From contig NW_024465777.1 in NCBI RefSeq assembly GCF_017591425.1, positions 496,001 through 560,000 of the forward strand: 64,000 nt of DNA, written 5' to 3'. Under the pieces are notes generated by a model, which was not told the origin of the DNA, searched no databases, and saw only the letters and a program-made list of their open reading frames with translations. Position numbers and translations under genes: made by a program. Positions 51,489-63,400 of the stretch are shown in pieces (position 1 is the first letter of the stretch; every line of letters begins with the position of its first letter). The stretch is from Ochotona curzoniae. Its lineage: Eukaryota; Chordata; Mammalia; Lagomorpha; Ochotonidae.

Positions 51489-53640
51489 CTGGTGAATATG
51501 AAGATAAAATCAAAATAAACTATTGAAATGGAGCAAATGCTGTTATCAGCAGGAGCATCCCAGGTGAAGAGTGGAGCTCAAGCTTAGTTTGTAAAAGATG
51601 GGAGTTTCACAGGCTCAAGGTAGAGGTCAGTCTTGTCCAGAAATACTCATCCCAAAAAAATCACTGATGTAGCACTCATTCACCCTGTCTGTAATCTGTT
51701 TGGGTTGCAGGTCAACAATAAAATAATTCTATAATTAAACCTCACTATTACTTAACAACTTGTGTCTCGGTTTCTTCTTAAATCATAAAATTGGCATATT
51801 ACTATGAGTATACTAAGATTATTATGGGATTAAATAGAAAGATCCAAGTGATTTAAAATGTGCTACAGGTCATGGACAAGGGGGAAAATCTTCATAACTA
51901 TGGCAGAAGCATAGAAATATTACTTTTTATTAAATAATTTAATACTTAGCAATAGGAAACCACTTGCAAATACCTCTGCAGAGGTATGAACAGAGGCACG
52001 TAGGCCCATAAGACTTGAGTATTTTAAACTGACTAGTGGAGGGTGTTGGAAACAGCTATTCTATGATTTTCAGTCATAAGAATTGATGAAATCATCCTCC
52101 AGTTAGTGTTTATGATAGCTCCTAAATCAAGTCCAGCCATCCACTTTGATTTCCCCAAAGTCATATATAAATATCTGTTTGTGTGTTCAGAGACACACCA
52201 AATTCAATATCCACACTTAATTTTGAGAAACAGCTTAAGAGCAAGAGTTGGGCCAATACAGAGGACACAGTATACAGTGCAGCAATTAATGAACAAAAGC
52301 TCCCAATGCGGGGATTGCTACTGGACTCCAATTGTACAACACTTCGTCCTGTGGCATGCCAACTTTGCCCTACTTTAAGTTGAAAATCATCATTTTCCAA
52401 TGAATATAAGGGTAGTTTATGATGTATGGCAATCACTTGTGCCAGAAATACAGGCACAAAGTTGTAGATTCTTTGCACCGAAGTCCATGGCCAAAGACAT
52501 AATGACTTCATGGCATCATCATCCAATCTGTAAGGTATTTCCTAGAGAATAAACTTCACTGCAAACACAATTTAATGTTCATATTATTCCTTTCTATTTT
52601 ATCTCCCAATGTGACTCCAGTTATTCTTGGTATATTCTGTGTTTTAATCCTTCAAATTTACCTTGAAAAATATTAGCTCAATTTCATATTTATTTGTTAA
52701 ATTCTGAAGACAAGGGTAAGAATTAGAAAACATAAACTGAAGGATAGTGAGGAATAGTTTGCTAATGTTTTTCTATCCATAAGTCTTTACTTATTAGAAA
52801 GGAACGTTTCTACATGTCCACCATACCTGTTAGGAATTTTCCCCTTGTCCATGACCTGTGGCACATATCAAATCTCCAGCCAGTTTACCCTGGTAGACAT
52901 AGGTAATTAAGATCTAACATTGACTTTAGTGGGAAGTAGTCATCAGAAGCATTGTAAATACGCAACACTCCCATTTCTCCTGAGTCCAAATGTTTCTAGT
53001 AAATAAATCCTTAAGTGTGAAACAGATAGGATATCCTTGGGAGCTGTGCAAAGGTTCCACATTCTACACAGTTCACTGCATGGCTTTCTTATCATTAGTG
53101 CTCACACACACTGCTTAGTGTTTAGAATTGGATGCATGTTCCTCAAAGAACAGCTATTGGAAAAATTAAATCCTGCTTGGAATGTGAAGTGCACTGAATT
53201 GTAGGCTAATTCCCTAGAACTTGATTGTCCTGTCATCACAGCATCTCTACCTTCAGTGATGTGTGCTTGTCTCTCCAGTTTGCCAAGACAAGTCATCTTA
53301 AAGCTACTGTCTCAGCACTGGACACTACAACAGAGCTCAGGTCAACCTGCTCACTCTAATGGTGAGAAAAATACAGATTAATGAGATGCCAGAACTGTGG
53401 CAAATACTGAGTTGTCCTCTTAAGTTAGATCAACAATAATTATGGAGAAAACACCACATTGCTACAGCTTTCAGCAAATCACATATGCCTCTAAGATAGT
53501 TTACTCACTGTAAAATGAGGCTAAATCAGTTCATTGTTATAACTACTGCTAAAAAAAAAAGAAGGAGGAGGAGGAATAAGAGAAAACAATTCCTGTAAAG
53601 CATGTAGCGCCTATTCCTAAGACATGGCATTTCAAACAAC
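51489..53640. other. BTNL2 C1-V2 intron, unassigned part
   Basis: About 2.1 kb with no gene or repeat family I can name. An open minus-strand frame at 52,161-52,526 has no recognisable domain. Confidence 0.4.
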
Positions 53641-54240
53641 TGGTCACTATTTTCACAAACTAGCAACATTTATCCAGATTAGGACCTGGAGGATTTCTGG
53701 AGCAGCTGGCTTGACCAGCAGTCTCCTGGATGGGTCCTTCCTTTGAACCTCCAACCATGGAGGTAACAGGGAGGCAGCTGTGGAGCACCGGGGCCCCTCA
53801 ACCACCACAGCCTGCCCATCCCCCAGGTTCCCAGGTCTCAGCTCTCCTCCCCCAGCTTCAGAGTGACACAATGAAACTCCATCTTTCCACCTTGCTGGAC
53901 TCTAGGCCCAGAAATGAGCACAGCTTTGGAACAAACAGATGGGGATTGCACTTTGTGTCCTGGTTTCCAACAGACATGTGTGGTTGGCTCAGGTTCCTTC
54001 TCCCTAAAATCTCCCTGAGAGACAGAGACTTGAGTCCACCTGCCCAAACACTGATTTGCCTCCTTGATCTGTGCCTCACAGTCTCCAGGGCTCAGGGTTT
54101 TCATGAGAACAGGCACATTTGCCACCCCAGACAGGTGTGGAGCTGCCTTAGAAGAAGGAGGCTCAGAGGCATTTGTCCCTTCCCACAACACAACATGCAG
54201 TAACTTTGATCTTCCTATTGCCCTTCCCTTTATATTTATG
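53641..54240. other. GC-richer block with a long open frame, unidentified
   Basis: About 600 bp less AT-rich than its surroundings. Plus-strand frame 53,730-54,203 is open for 157 codons (Pro/Ser-rich first third, Leu/Arg-rich later) and overlapping minus-strand frames are also open. I recognise no domain, signal peptide or splice layout. It could be a decayed exon or 5' region of another gene, or an old repeat. Confidence 0.3.
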
Positions 54241-55150
54241 GCACAGCAGGGTAGAAGGTGTCACTCCAAGCTCCAGGAATTGTGGTGTATTACCCGAATT
54301 TTCCTAAAAAAAAAAAAAAAAAAAACAAAAACAAAAACTCTCACACAGATTGTTTAAGGGAAAGGTATCCTGAAGCCCTGCTTACATGCACATCAATGCA
54401 CACACATTCCTATGACAGGTGACTTGGTAGAGGTCAGGCATCAGTAGAAAAATGACGTATGTGACAAGTTCATATGCATCTGGACAGAAACAACTCACTG
54501 TCCTAGGCTGGGAGAAGAAGCCTTGAAAAGGAGGGAGAGTGTAGAGTGGTAAGTTGAAACTAATTGCAACAGGTAGAAACTGAAAGGGGTTATAAAAGGT
54601 AGTTAATTTTTAAACCACTTATCTTGAGCACAATAAAACAATATACACCCAATTACAAAGTTAAAAAGAAAAACTTGCCACAGTCATAGAATCCCTGGCT
54701 GCATCTAAAAAAGTAACAGCCTCCTCTCACTAGGGATGAAGTAGGGGGATTACTGGGTGACTGGTACAGGACCATGGCAAGGCTAGATGGGCTTGTGGGG
54801 GAAGTGACATCCATTTGTGCTGATAACACTGCTGCTACTCACATTGTGAGTGCTTTAAAATGACCTCCAGGGCTGGGCACTGCCAGGTGCTGTACCCCAA
54901 ACCTCCAAAGGCAGCTTGTCTTCCACAAACAGTGGTGTTTGTGCCCTGGGTGTCCATCTGAGGCACACCGCAATTCTATGGCAGACTACACGGTGGGGCA
55001 GACCCTCAAACAGGCCTGCACTTGGCCATCGCCCTGATAAACTGAGCCATGCCTTGGCTTCTCATTTGGGTCACAGGGTGTCACCGTGGCTCCCACGCTG
55101 TGTACCCAAAGCCTCTTTGCGAACATGGGGAAGTCTCATTTATCAAGCTC
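54241..55150. other. Intronic spacer with A-run
   Basis: Contains an A-run at about 54,306-54,325 that may be the tail of an old retroposon. Nothing else is recognised. Confidence 0.4.
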
Positions 55151-55154
55151 AGTC

Positions 55155-56455
55155 TGCAGTTTCTCTGGAACAGGAATGACAACACATTCAGGAAATTGGT
55201 CCAATAAGGAAAAGATTCCTTAAATGTGCAACAGGAAAAAAATCAATTGACATACAAAGGAATGCCAGTTAAACTCACAGGAGACCTCTCACAGGGAATT
55301 CTACAACCCAGAAGAGAATGGAGTGACATGTTCCAGATTCTAAAAGAAAAAAATTGTCAGGCCAGGATAACATACCCAGGAAAGTTTTTTGTCTTTGAAA
55401 ATGAAATAAAATTCTTCCACAGTAAAGAAAAGTTAAAAGAATTTGCCTCTTTCAAGCCTGCCTTACAAATGCTGCTTCAAGATGTTCTCTTGACAGAAGA
55501 GAGGAACAGCACCCACCAGAACCAAAGGCAATTGCAAAGAACATCCTAGTAAAATAACAACAGAAGACTAAATCAATGAACAACCCATTGGTAAAATGAC
55601 AGGCCCAAATCACCACCCATTCATATTAACCCTGAATGTAAATGGCTTAAACTCATCAATCAAGCATCTTAGATTAGTAGACTGGATTTAAAAAAAAAAA
55701 AAACGAAACCCATCTATATGCCTACAGGAGATATATCTCACTAACAAAGATCAGTGGTAACTATATCTCATGGATTTCGATTTTTTTTGTTAGTTTCATC
55801 TCTTCAAAAGGCTTTCTTCTCATTAAATTCTTCAATGATTCATAGATCATACATACAGTGACATCATTTTCTCCAAAAAGGTTCTTGATTTTCTTTTTCA
55901 TTTCTTCAGTGATGCATTAGTCATGTTATTTAACCTCATGGTGTTGTTAATTTCTTTTTTCTTCTGGTTGTTGATTTTGTTTTGTGGCTTTTCATTTAGG
56001 GGGATGTATGGTAACTGTTTAATGGAGACAATCATATCTAGTAGCCTGTTATTTAACTTCATGGTATCGTAAATTTCTATTTTTCTTCTTGTTGATTTTA
56101 TATTGTGGCTTTTCATTTAAGGAGTTGTACAGTAACTGTGTAATAGAGACTATCATATCCAGATGTGAGGATACAACGCAGTATGCATCTCTACTTCCAG
56201 ACCAAAGATGGACTTACAATGAAACTGTTTACTGTATCTTGACAAAAGGATATCGGACTCTCTGTCATTGTCCATGCTCACAAAGATGGACATATGACTG
56301 TTAATGAAGAACTATACCATAGTAATGATATAGGGGAACTCAGTGAGAGGGGAGGAAATTGGGGAGGGGATAAGAGAAATCCCAGGATCTACTGTATCAT
56401 AAAATGATAATTAGTTTTTAAAACATGGAAAAATAAAATTTAACACCAAAAAAAG
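55155..56455 (+). mobile_element. ORF1-only L1 derivative, 5'-truncated copy
   Basis: Begins within ORF1. The frame 55,226-55,549 gives 107 codons of the C-terminal domain (LTYKGMPVKLTGDLSQ, REWSDMFQILKEKNC, LQMLLQDVLLTEERN). The spacer and ORF2 start follow, then the family 3' tail from about 55,770, and an A-rich end with 'aaaaaaagaagaaaag'. It has the same layout as the 18.8-20.2 kb copy. Confidence 0.8.
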
Positions 56456-56741
56456 AAGAAAAGAAACTATCCAAAACATAAAATAAAACAAGCTCTATAT
56501 TTCACCAAGGGGTTCAATATGTAACAAATACAACATGATGGAAAATACTGATTCTTTAAAGTGAATCATCTGGCATTCCAACTCATTTTCCTTTTCTTTA
56601 AATAACAAGCAATTTTCTCAGCCTTGTCACTCAATAATTCTGCTCACTTCTGATATATTCACATATCTGTGTGCATATGAATGTACATATGCATATATAG
56701 ATTATATATATAGGCTTTTTGCATTAACATAAAATTTTCAT

Positions 56742-59625
56742 TTTTTTACTTTTAATTATTTTAGGATGCAGTTTCATAGACTGGAATTTCCCTTGCCCCT
56801 CCCCATGCCCCATCCCCCACCACTGATTTCCCCTATATTATCACAACAGTATAGTTCTTCATAAAAAATCATTTTAAATCCATCATTCTGCTATTTAAGT
56901 GTATTGTGACATTGCGGGTATGGACAATGGCAGACAGTGCAGCATCCTATTGTCAACATACATTTAACAGTTTCATAGGGGGTCAATCTTTGATCTGGAA
57001 GTAGAGATTCATACTGCATTGTATCCTCACATCTGGATATGATAGTCTCCATTGCACAGTTATTATACATCCCCTTACATGAAAAGCCATAAGATAAAAC
57101 CAGTAACAGGAAGAAAAGTAGAAATTTACAATGTCATGTGGTTAAATAACAGGCTAGTGAATGACTCATGTGTCACTGAAGAACTGAAGGGGAAAATCAA
57201 GAACATTGTTGAAGAAAATATTGCTACTGTATGACCTATGAGACAGTGGAAATTTTAATATGAGAAAATTAATTTGGTGGTAATTTGGTCCAGTCACTTT
57301 AGCAATGGGTTCTTCATTGTTTGATTTAGTCTTCTGTTATCATTTTTTTGCTGAGAAATTCTCCACATTTGAATTTGGTTTTGATCAATGCTATTCCTTT
57401 TCTCTGTCAAAAGAACATCTTTAAAGTATCATTTGTAGGTCTGGAAGAGGTGTATTCTTTGAATTTTTCTTTACTGTGGAAGAATTTTATTTCATTTTCA
57501 AAAACAAAGAAAAACTTACTCGGTACATTATTCTGGGCTGACAATGTTTTGCTTTTAGAATCTGGAATATGTCATACCGTTCTCTTCTGGCCTGCAGAGT
57601 TTCCTCTGAGAACTCAGCAGAGTATGATTGGAGTTACTTTAATGTCAATTACTTATTTTTGTCATGTGCACATTCAAGAATAATTATGTTCAACTGCAGA
57701 GAGCTTGATCATCATGTATCATGGTGAGGATCACTTTTTGTCAGTCCTAATGAGAGTTCTGTGTCCTTCCTGTGTTCTGTTTCCCATTTCTTTCCAAATG
57801 TTAGGAATGTTTTTGTTTGCTATTTCATTGAGTACAACTTTAAATCCAGCTTCTCTTCTGTGCCTTCTGGAACTCCCACAACTCTTACATTTTGCCTCCT
57901 AGTAGTATCTCTTAATTCTTGAATACCGTTGTTAGCTTGACCAGCTCCATTTCCAGCTTTTTAATTATTTTCCCATTGTGACAAGAAATGCCTTCCAATT
58001 CTGCGACTGATTTTTGCATCATTTATTCCATTGTCAAGACTTTCCACAGATTTTTTAATTTGCTCCTTTGTGTCCTTCACTTCTAATATTTCTGCTTCAT
58101 TTTGTTTTAGTATTTCTATTTTCCTGTGTGACATATTCCTTAAGTTCTTGTATGTGCTTCTTGTTGTTGATAAGAAGCTTTATAATGAGTTTCCTGAATT
58201 CTGTAACCCTCATTTCCTCCATGTCTTCCTCAGTTAACTCTGAGATTGGCAAAGGCTTTTGCTCCTTTGCAGGGGAGTCTTCAGTATTCATTGCGTCTCT
58301 GTCTCTTCTTTGGCTCTTGGTCATTGTACTTCTGGTTAGCAGATTCTTCTCCTTGGGGCAGCTTTCTAAGCTGTGTCACCTAAGGGTATACAATTTGATT
58401 TTACTTTTTGCATTTGGTACCTGGTTCTTTGTAGTTACTTGTGCCACTCCCTCCAGAGAGTTTCAAGCCTGGGCTCTTGTGTTAGGCTTCCACCACAGTC
58501 TCCGTAGCCCCAGCTCCTGGCTCACCATTTTCCACTTCCTATGATCTTTTTTTATGATTATTAATTACATTGCATTATGTGGCACAGTTTCATAGGCTCT
58601 GGGATTCCCCCAACCCCTCCCTGTGTCCTCCCCCCATGGTGGATTCCTCCACCTTGTTGCAGTATTACAGTTCTTATGCTGTCACTGCACCATTGCCTGT
58701 ACAAACTTTCTCCCACTTTCTGTTCCAGCAGTTCCCAGAAATAGGGAGACACCAGGTGTCCTAAATATTTGATTTGTGGGTGGTGCTTATCTTACAGAAC
58801 CTGATGGCATTATGTCTGAGTGCCACCTGTACCTACTTTGGCTAGGATATGTAGGATGACAAAGTCGATACTATTTTGCCTGTGGGATCAGTACAATGCA
58901 CTGAGCTAGAAGTGAGTTCACTCCCAGCTTACTGTGTGCACAGCTCACTATCGTTCCCCCAGTCCCACAGCCTTTGCCACACTGTACAAATGGTGCCTGA
59001 CATGACACTGGTGGATTCTGGATCTGCTGGCCATTAGGTCTGCGGGACTGCCCAGACCTATTTTGGGTGGAAACTGTATAATGCCAACTTGATACTGTGT
59101 CCTGTGGGACCAGTGCAATGCACTGAGCTGGAAATGAGTTTGTGCAGTTTAGTGCATGCACAGCTTGCTGTTGTCCTTCCTGTTCCATAGCCTTTGCCCA
59201 CCTACACAAAATGATGTCCAACGTGACGCTGGTTGTGATCTGGGCTGTGAAATTCACCTTGTTCCATCACCATCTGTTTGTAATCTGCTGTTCTGTCTCT
59301 GCTTCTAGTTGTATCAAATAAATCAGCAGTGCATGCAGTTCTTTGCCTGTGTTCAATTCCTTAGCTCCCAGTGAACTCCCCTTCCCATTGACTGCAGGTG
59401 GAGATGGTTACTTGTTGACTGCCTCTGGGGTATCTTCACAGCAACATCACTCCATTGTCTTCACTGCTTCCCTGTGTTCGACATTCTCCAGCTGCCCCTC
59501 TGCTGTTGCTCTGTCCTCTCGTATCTTCTGAAATCTGCTCTCTCTGCTTCACCCTGGATAATAATTCTCCATTGTTTAAATGTGTCCTTATCCTGCTCTA
59601 CCATCTTGATTCTCTCTGAATCTTT
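56742..59625 (-). mobile_element. ORF1-only L1 derivative, near full length, decayed
   Basis: On the minus strand it runs from 'agagagaatcaagatggtagagcagg' (about 59,625) through a 5' UTR with two similar blocks (59,090-59,240 and 58,880-58,990) and an ORF1 broken by frameshifts. Only fragments remain, such as the N-terminal 58,097-58,324 piece. It ends in a 3' tail at 56,742-57,240 similar to the other copies. The ORF1-to-tail join differs (a deletion around 57,240-57,290). A separate minus-strand 3' fragment lies inside it at about 58,545-58,735. Older than the 48-kb copy. No target duplication was recognised. Confidence 0.75.
58545..58735 (-). mobile_element. Short L1 3'-tail insertion
   Basis: T-run at 58,547-58,553 followed by 'attgcattatgtggcacagtttcataggctctgggattccccc', the reverse complement of an L1-type 3' end. 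It interrupts the 5' UTR of the surrounding element, so it arrived later. Confidence 0.55.
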
Positions 59626-59629
59626 GATC

Positions 59630-60422
59630 TGTTATCTAGGATTTTCTTTTTATTTACTTATGTATATAAATCACAATTATAAAATACATAAATCTAAATA
59701 TAGATTGCTTCAAAAGTCTTAACTAAGTTATGTTATTCAAAGTCAATTATCTGTGTAGTTTGAAATACCTCTTTGTAGATGGATTAATTGACTGATGAAA
59801 TCTTTATAATTGAATAGCTTATTGTGACAACTTTTCAGCCACTAAAATTCCTTGGAACTGTTTCTCATTATTTTTATGATGATATAAGAAGTTGAGCATG
59901 ATATTATTAGAGTGTGTTTTCTCTGTGAAATTTTTTCTATTGATAAATGAGGTTATTATTAAGAAGCTATGCAAATTTGTTATCTCCATCTCTGATTATT
60001 TTTGTTTGATAGATTCCTAGAAGTAATTGGTACAACACAGCATAGAAAACATCTCATTTGAAGGAATATAGTTGTACTTCCCTTAGGATACTTGTGATTA
60101 CAAAATGAATGCAGACTAAAACTGTGAATATAGAGTGAATTAAAATTATGTCATTGCAAAAACTGATGAAGAGAGGGGAGATGTGGAGTGTCAAGGTGGG
60201 AGTAAATGAGGGAGGGAAGTAGGGTTGCCTCCTTGGAACTGCACTTATGAAATGCATAATATATTTTCTTTATATTGGTTAAAACAATTTTAATCAGTGG
60301 CGATCAAAGAAAATGTACAAATCCAGGGTATAGACATTTTACAGATTTAACACATATTACTAATATGAAGTGCTTTTCCCACATACGGTAAGGGGTGTGG
60401 TGGTCCCCCCAAGGCAGAGCAC
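59630..60422. other. BTNL2 C1-V2 intron, distal part
   Basis: About 0.8 kb, AT-rich, with no recognised feature before the C1 exon. Confidence 0.4.
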
Positions 60423-60688
60423 TGAGCTGAGAGGTTGCTAGTGGCCATCCTCTCCTCGCTGACCACGGGGTTGTGGATTAGGAAGGACACAGTCTTTGTA
60501 GAGGCATCCTGTAGGAACAGACCATTGGCATCTTGGATGTGATACTCAGACACAGACAGCAACTGATGTGCTGGGCTGTCATCCCAGTGCACCCAGGGCT
60601 CTGGGAACCAGCCCTTTGCAGTGCACATGAGCTGGATTCCACCTTCTATGGATCCCTCCAAGTGGATTTGGAGGGACAGACCCCAGGG
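60423..60688 (-). pseudogene. BTNL2 first IgC exon (decayed)
   Basis: CTCCACAG acceptor, then ALGS-type lead-in with a one-base frameshift before IHLEGSIEGGIQLMCTAKGWFPEPW. VSEYHIQDANGLFLQDAS follows, a short internal loss, then TKTVSFLIHNPVVSEE with Phe in place of the second Cys. BTNL2 C1 has CTARGWFPEP, VSEHRIQDKDGLF and VSCLVHNPVLTEE, a close match. The predicted donor (GTGCTC) is poor. Confidence 0.85.
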
Positions 60689-60834
60689 CTGTGGAGAAAT
60701 GTCTCAGCCATGAGCCCTGAACAATGGAAGGGAGAGAATTGGAGCCCATGGGTCTGGGAAGCAGAAAGCAGCCCACTTACTCTTGCACACCAGCTTTAGA
60801 TAGTGCAAATTCTCTCAGGTAAAAGTGCTAATGG

Positions 60835-61155
60835 ATGGGGTAGGTGTTCATATCACAGCACGTAAAGCTGCTGCCTGGGATTCCCACATCCCATTGTGGC
60901 AGTGCTGATCTGAGCTGCAGCTGCTCTACCTCTCACCCACTACCCTGCTTACATACTGGGAAGCAGTAGATAATGGTTCAAGTACTTGGGCCCCTGCCAT
61001 CCGGGTGGGAGACCCACACAGAGCTCCTGGTTTTAGCTTGGTCCATCCAGAGCTGTTGTAGCCACTGGAGGAATGGACCAGCAGATGCAAAATTCTCCCT
61101 TATCCTCACCCATCAGTCTGCTTTCCAAATAAATAAATCTCTGAAAAGTTGCAAA
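60835..61155 (+). repeat. C-type SINE (older subfamily)
   Basis: Plus orientation, head 'gggtaggtgttcatatcacagcacgtaaagctgctgcctgggattcccacatccc', to 'tttccaaataaataaatctctgaaaag'. It resembles the rabbit-type C repeat more than the young copies here. It lies in the V1-C1 intron of BTNL2. Confidence 0.85.
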
Positions 61156-61402
61156 ACCACATATCTGATATTTCAAATAATACCCCAGGAAATGCCAAAA
61201 CATGTAAATTTTCCATTTGGAAGAATATTTAGTAACTGAGCTGGCTTTGAAGATTTCAAACCCACTTGTTTCAAGTGTTACAGGGTATGGGTATTAGGAA
61301 TGATTTGATAACTCCAAGGAACTTCTTTAAATGACAGTAATATTCCCCACAAGTTAATGATATCCTCTCTCCAAAACCTTATGTCTTTGTCCAGATATGC
61401 AC

Positions 61403-61745
61403 CTGCTGCCTTGAGCAGCAAGCTCGCTTCACCACCAAAATTGCCCTCTTGGAGACGACACCAGCATGGCCAGTTGTTGGAAGCCTGGATATGTGTATCT
61501 TCACAGTCGCTCTCTCCTCTGCAATGCCATCATCTCTCAACTCCACCCAGCCTCTTTCCTCTTCCATCTGCACTTTAGTCATCTCAGCTCCATCCTCATA
61601 TGTCATTACAGGTGTGCTGGCTTCTAAGCGACACTGCATCTCCATGTGCTCTGCAGGCCTCTTGGGAAGGCAATGGCAGGTGAATAGAGCATCTTCTCCC
61701 ATTATGGCCAGACAGCATGGGAAGGGCCCATCATGCTGAAGTCAT
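61403..61745 (-). pseudogene. BTNL2 first IgV exon (decayed)
   Basis: TTTTGTAG acceptor, then MMGPSHAV, a one-base loss, and IMGEDALFTCHCLPKRP (BTNL2 V1 has VGEDALLTCQLLPKR). The core Trp in MEMQCRL is replaced. STPV...DGAEMTKVQMEEERGWVE and ERATVKIHI follow. Another frame change then leads to CRLQEGNFGGEASLLLK (BTNL2: CHFQDGNYCGETSLLLK). Donor GTGCAT is weak. At least two frameshifts disable it. Confidence 0.85.
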
Positions 61746-62539
61746 CTACAAAATGGGCAAAAGAGGAACCAGGGAACGTCAACCAGAGAGCCAATGTGAT
61801 TGCTCCAGAGTGTCCCACCCATGAAGACCAGGTTTTATGCTCAGTGGTTTAAGGAAACCTTACATGATTATTTATGCACTTGATTGTTACAAAGATAATT
61901 TTGTGTACCGGAGTTAAAAAATGTGAGCACAAATGCCAAGTCTGTCACTCACCAGCTGAGTGACTTGGGGAACATCTATTATTCTAAGTAAACTTGGCAT
62001 ATTTGGGATCTAATATCTTCATATTTAAAATGCTAACTCCATTGCATCTGGGTTGTTTTCATTCTCAAACAAATGAACTTGTAGGTTTATTTTTAGCTGA
62101 AAACTTTATTTTTGCTAATGATTAGCATTACAATTGTTTCCCTAAAACTTCGGTAAGAAATACACAGGTTAGATTATCACCTTTTGGGCTCATTCTTGTC
62201 CTGTGCTCAGCTTTGAGAGGCACAGCCATTCTTCCTACCATAAAGAGAGAAAATTCAGAGTGAAAGAAACTCTAAAACATGTTTCAGTTGTTGTGAAAAG
62301 TGTTTATGAAAGAAAAACGTGATTTGTATGAAACAGTGCAATGCTGAATCCATCACTGCTTCCTTCTTCCATTGTCTAATGCCAGTTAGCTTTTATAGAA
62401 TAGAGGAAAAATTCAACAGGTTATTACTCTATTTGCCCTGTAAAGCTGCATGCTTTTATTTGATATAGCAATAAGAAAACAGGGGCTCAGTCACAGTCTA
62501 AATCTAAACCAGCGCTAAAATATTTTTAATAAAAAGATA
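61746..62539. other. Upstream of BTNL2 V1, no recognisable gene
   Basis: About 0.8 kb. The leader exon of BTNL2 would lie here or further right. I could not identify it. Confidence 0.4.
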
Positions 62540-62778
62540 AGGCTAAAGGTCAGGCACTTGGAGCACCAACTAAGATGTTGCTGGGGACACCTGCAGCCCA
62601 TGCTGGAGTGCTTAGCTCTCAGGCCTGACTCTGCTCTGGTCCAGCTTGAGTGCCTGCCACCCACATGGAGCCCCAGAATGAGTTCCAGGCTCTTAGCTTT
62701 AACCTAGCCCAGTCCAGGCTACAGAGGATATCTGTGGAGTGAACCAGCAGGTGGAATCTCTCTCTCTCTCTCACTCAC

Positions 62779-62827
<49 letters not shown>

Positions 62828-62830
62828 GGG
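62540..62830 (+). repeat. C-type SINE ending in (TC)n
   Basis: Plus orientation from 'ggtcaggcacttggagcaccaactaag' to 'gtggagtgaaccagcaggtggaatc', then a TC microsatellite at about 62,757-62,825. The final A-tail is missing. Confidence 0.75.
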
Positions 62831-63042
62831 CTGGTGTATTGCTCTTTTTCCTTTGCTTTGCTTTGTTATCTTCCTTTGCTAAGTAATAAAGGATTTAACC
62901 AGTCTCAGATCTTCATCAAAGACCTTTAATAGCTTTTCAATATAAATGTAGGGTACAAAGAATATGACAGATATTGCAGGAACACTTTTTTGCATGTTAT
63001 TTATGTTATTTAAACTAAGTGTTTTGTTACATGCCTTTACTT

Positions 63043-63071
63043 TTTAAAAATTTTTTATTGGAAAGGCAGAG

Positions 63072-63123
<52 letters not shown>

Positions 63124-63400
63124 TAGATGAGATAAGGAGTGTCAGAGAGAGAGAGTGCTTCCATCTCCTGGTTCACAAATGACCACATCAGCCAGAGCAG
63201 AGCTGACCTATAGCCAGGAGCCAGGAGCTTCTTTTGTGTCTCCATGTAGGTGTGGGTTACCAAAGCTTTGGGTCATCTTCTACTGCTTTCCCAGAGAGCT
63301 GGATGGGAAGTGGAGCAGCCAGAACAAAAACTGGCATCCATATGGGAACCCAACATTTACAAGGTGAGCATTTAGCCACTGTGCCATTGTGCCTGGCCCA
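63043..63400 (-). repeat. C-type SINE starting with (GA)n
   Basis: Reverse orientation: 'ttttttattggaaaggcagagttacag', a GA run at about 63,075-63,118, the body with 'agccaggagccaggagcttcttttgtgtctcc', and a head 'gagcatttagccactgtgccattgtgcctggccc'. Confidence 0.85.

Larger units (their letters stand above)
46892..61745 (-). pseudogene. BTNL2 pseudogene (V1-C1-V2-C2)
   Basis: Four Ig exons on the minus strand in BTNL2 order: V1 61,403-61,745; C1 60,423-60,688; V2 51,147-51,488; C2 46,892-47,172. BTNL2 is the only butyrophilin with two V-C pairs; its product inhibits T-cell activation, and it sits beside MHC class II genes in other mammals. V2 carries PSQPILVRVGED and [15 protein letters not shown], which I recognise as BTNL2. 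Every exon has a frameshift, stop or lost Cys, so no functional product is possible. The leader exon upstream of V1 and the membrane exon after C2 were not found with confidence. The V2-C2 intron contains a 2.9-kb L1 derivative and the C1-V2 intron several repeats. It converges on the plus-strand BTNL gene. Confidence 0.85.

Noticed and set aside
62757..63118. (TC)n and (GA)n runs as a regulatory or hairpin-forming inverted repeat
   Set aside because: Both are ordinary expansions of SINE pyrimidine/purine tracts in opposite orientation; nothing beyond composition pairs them functionally.
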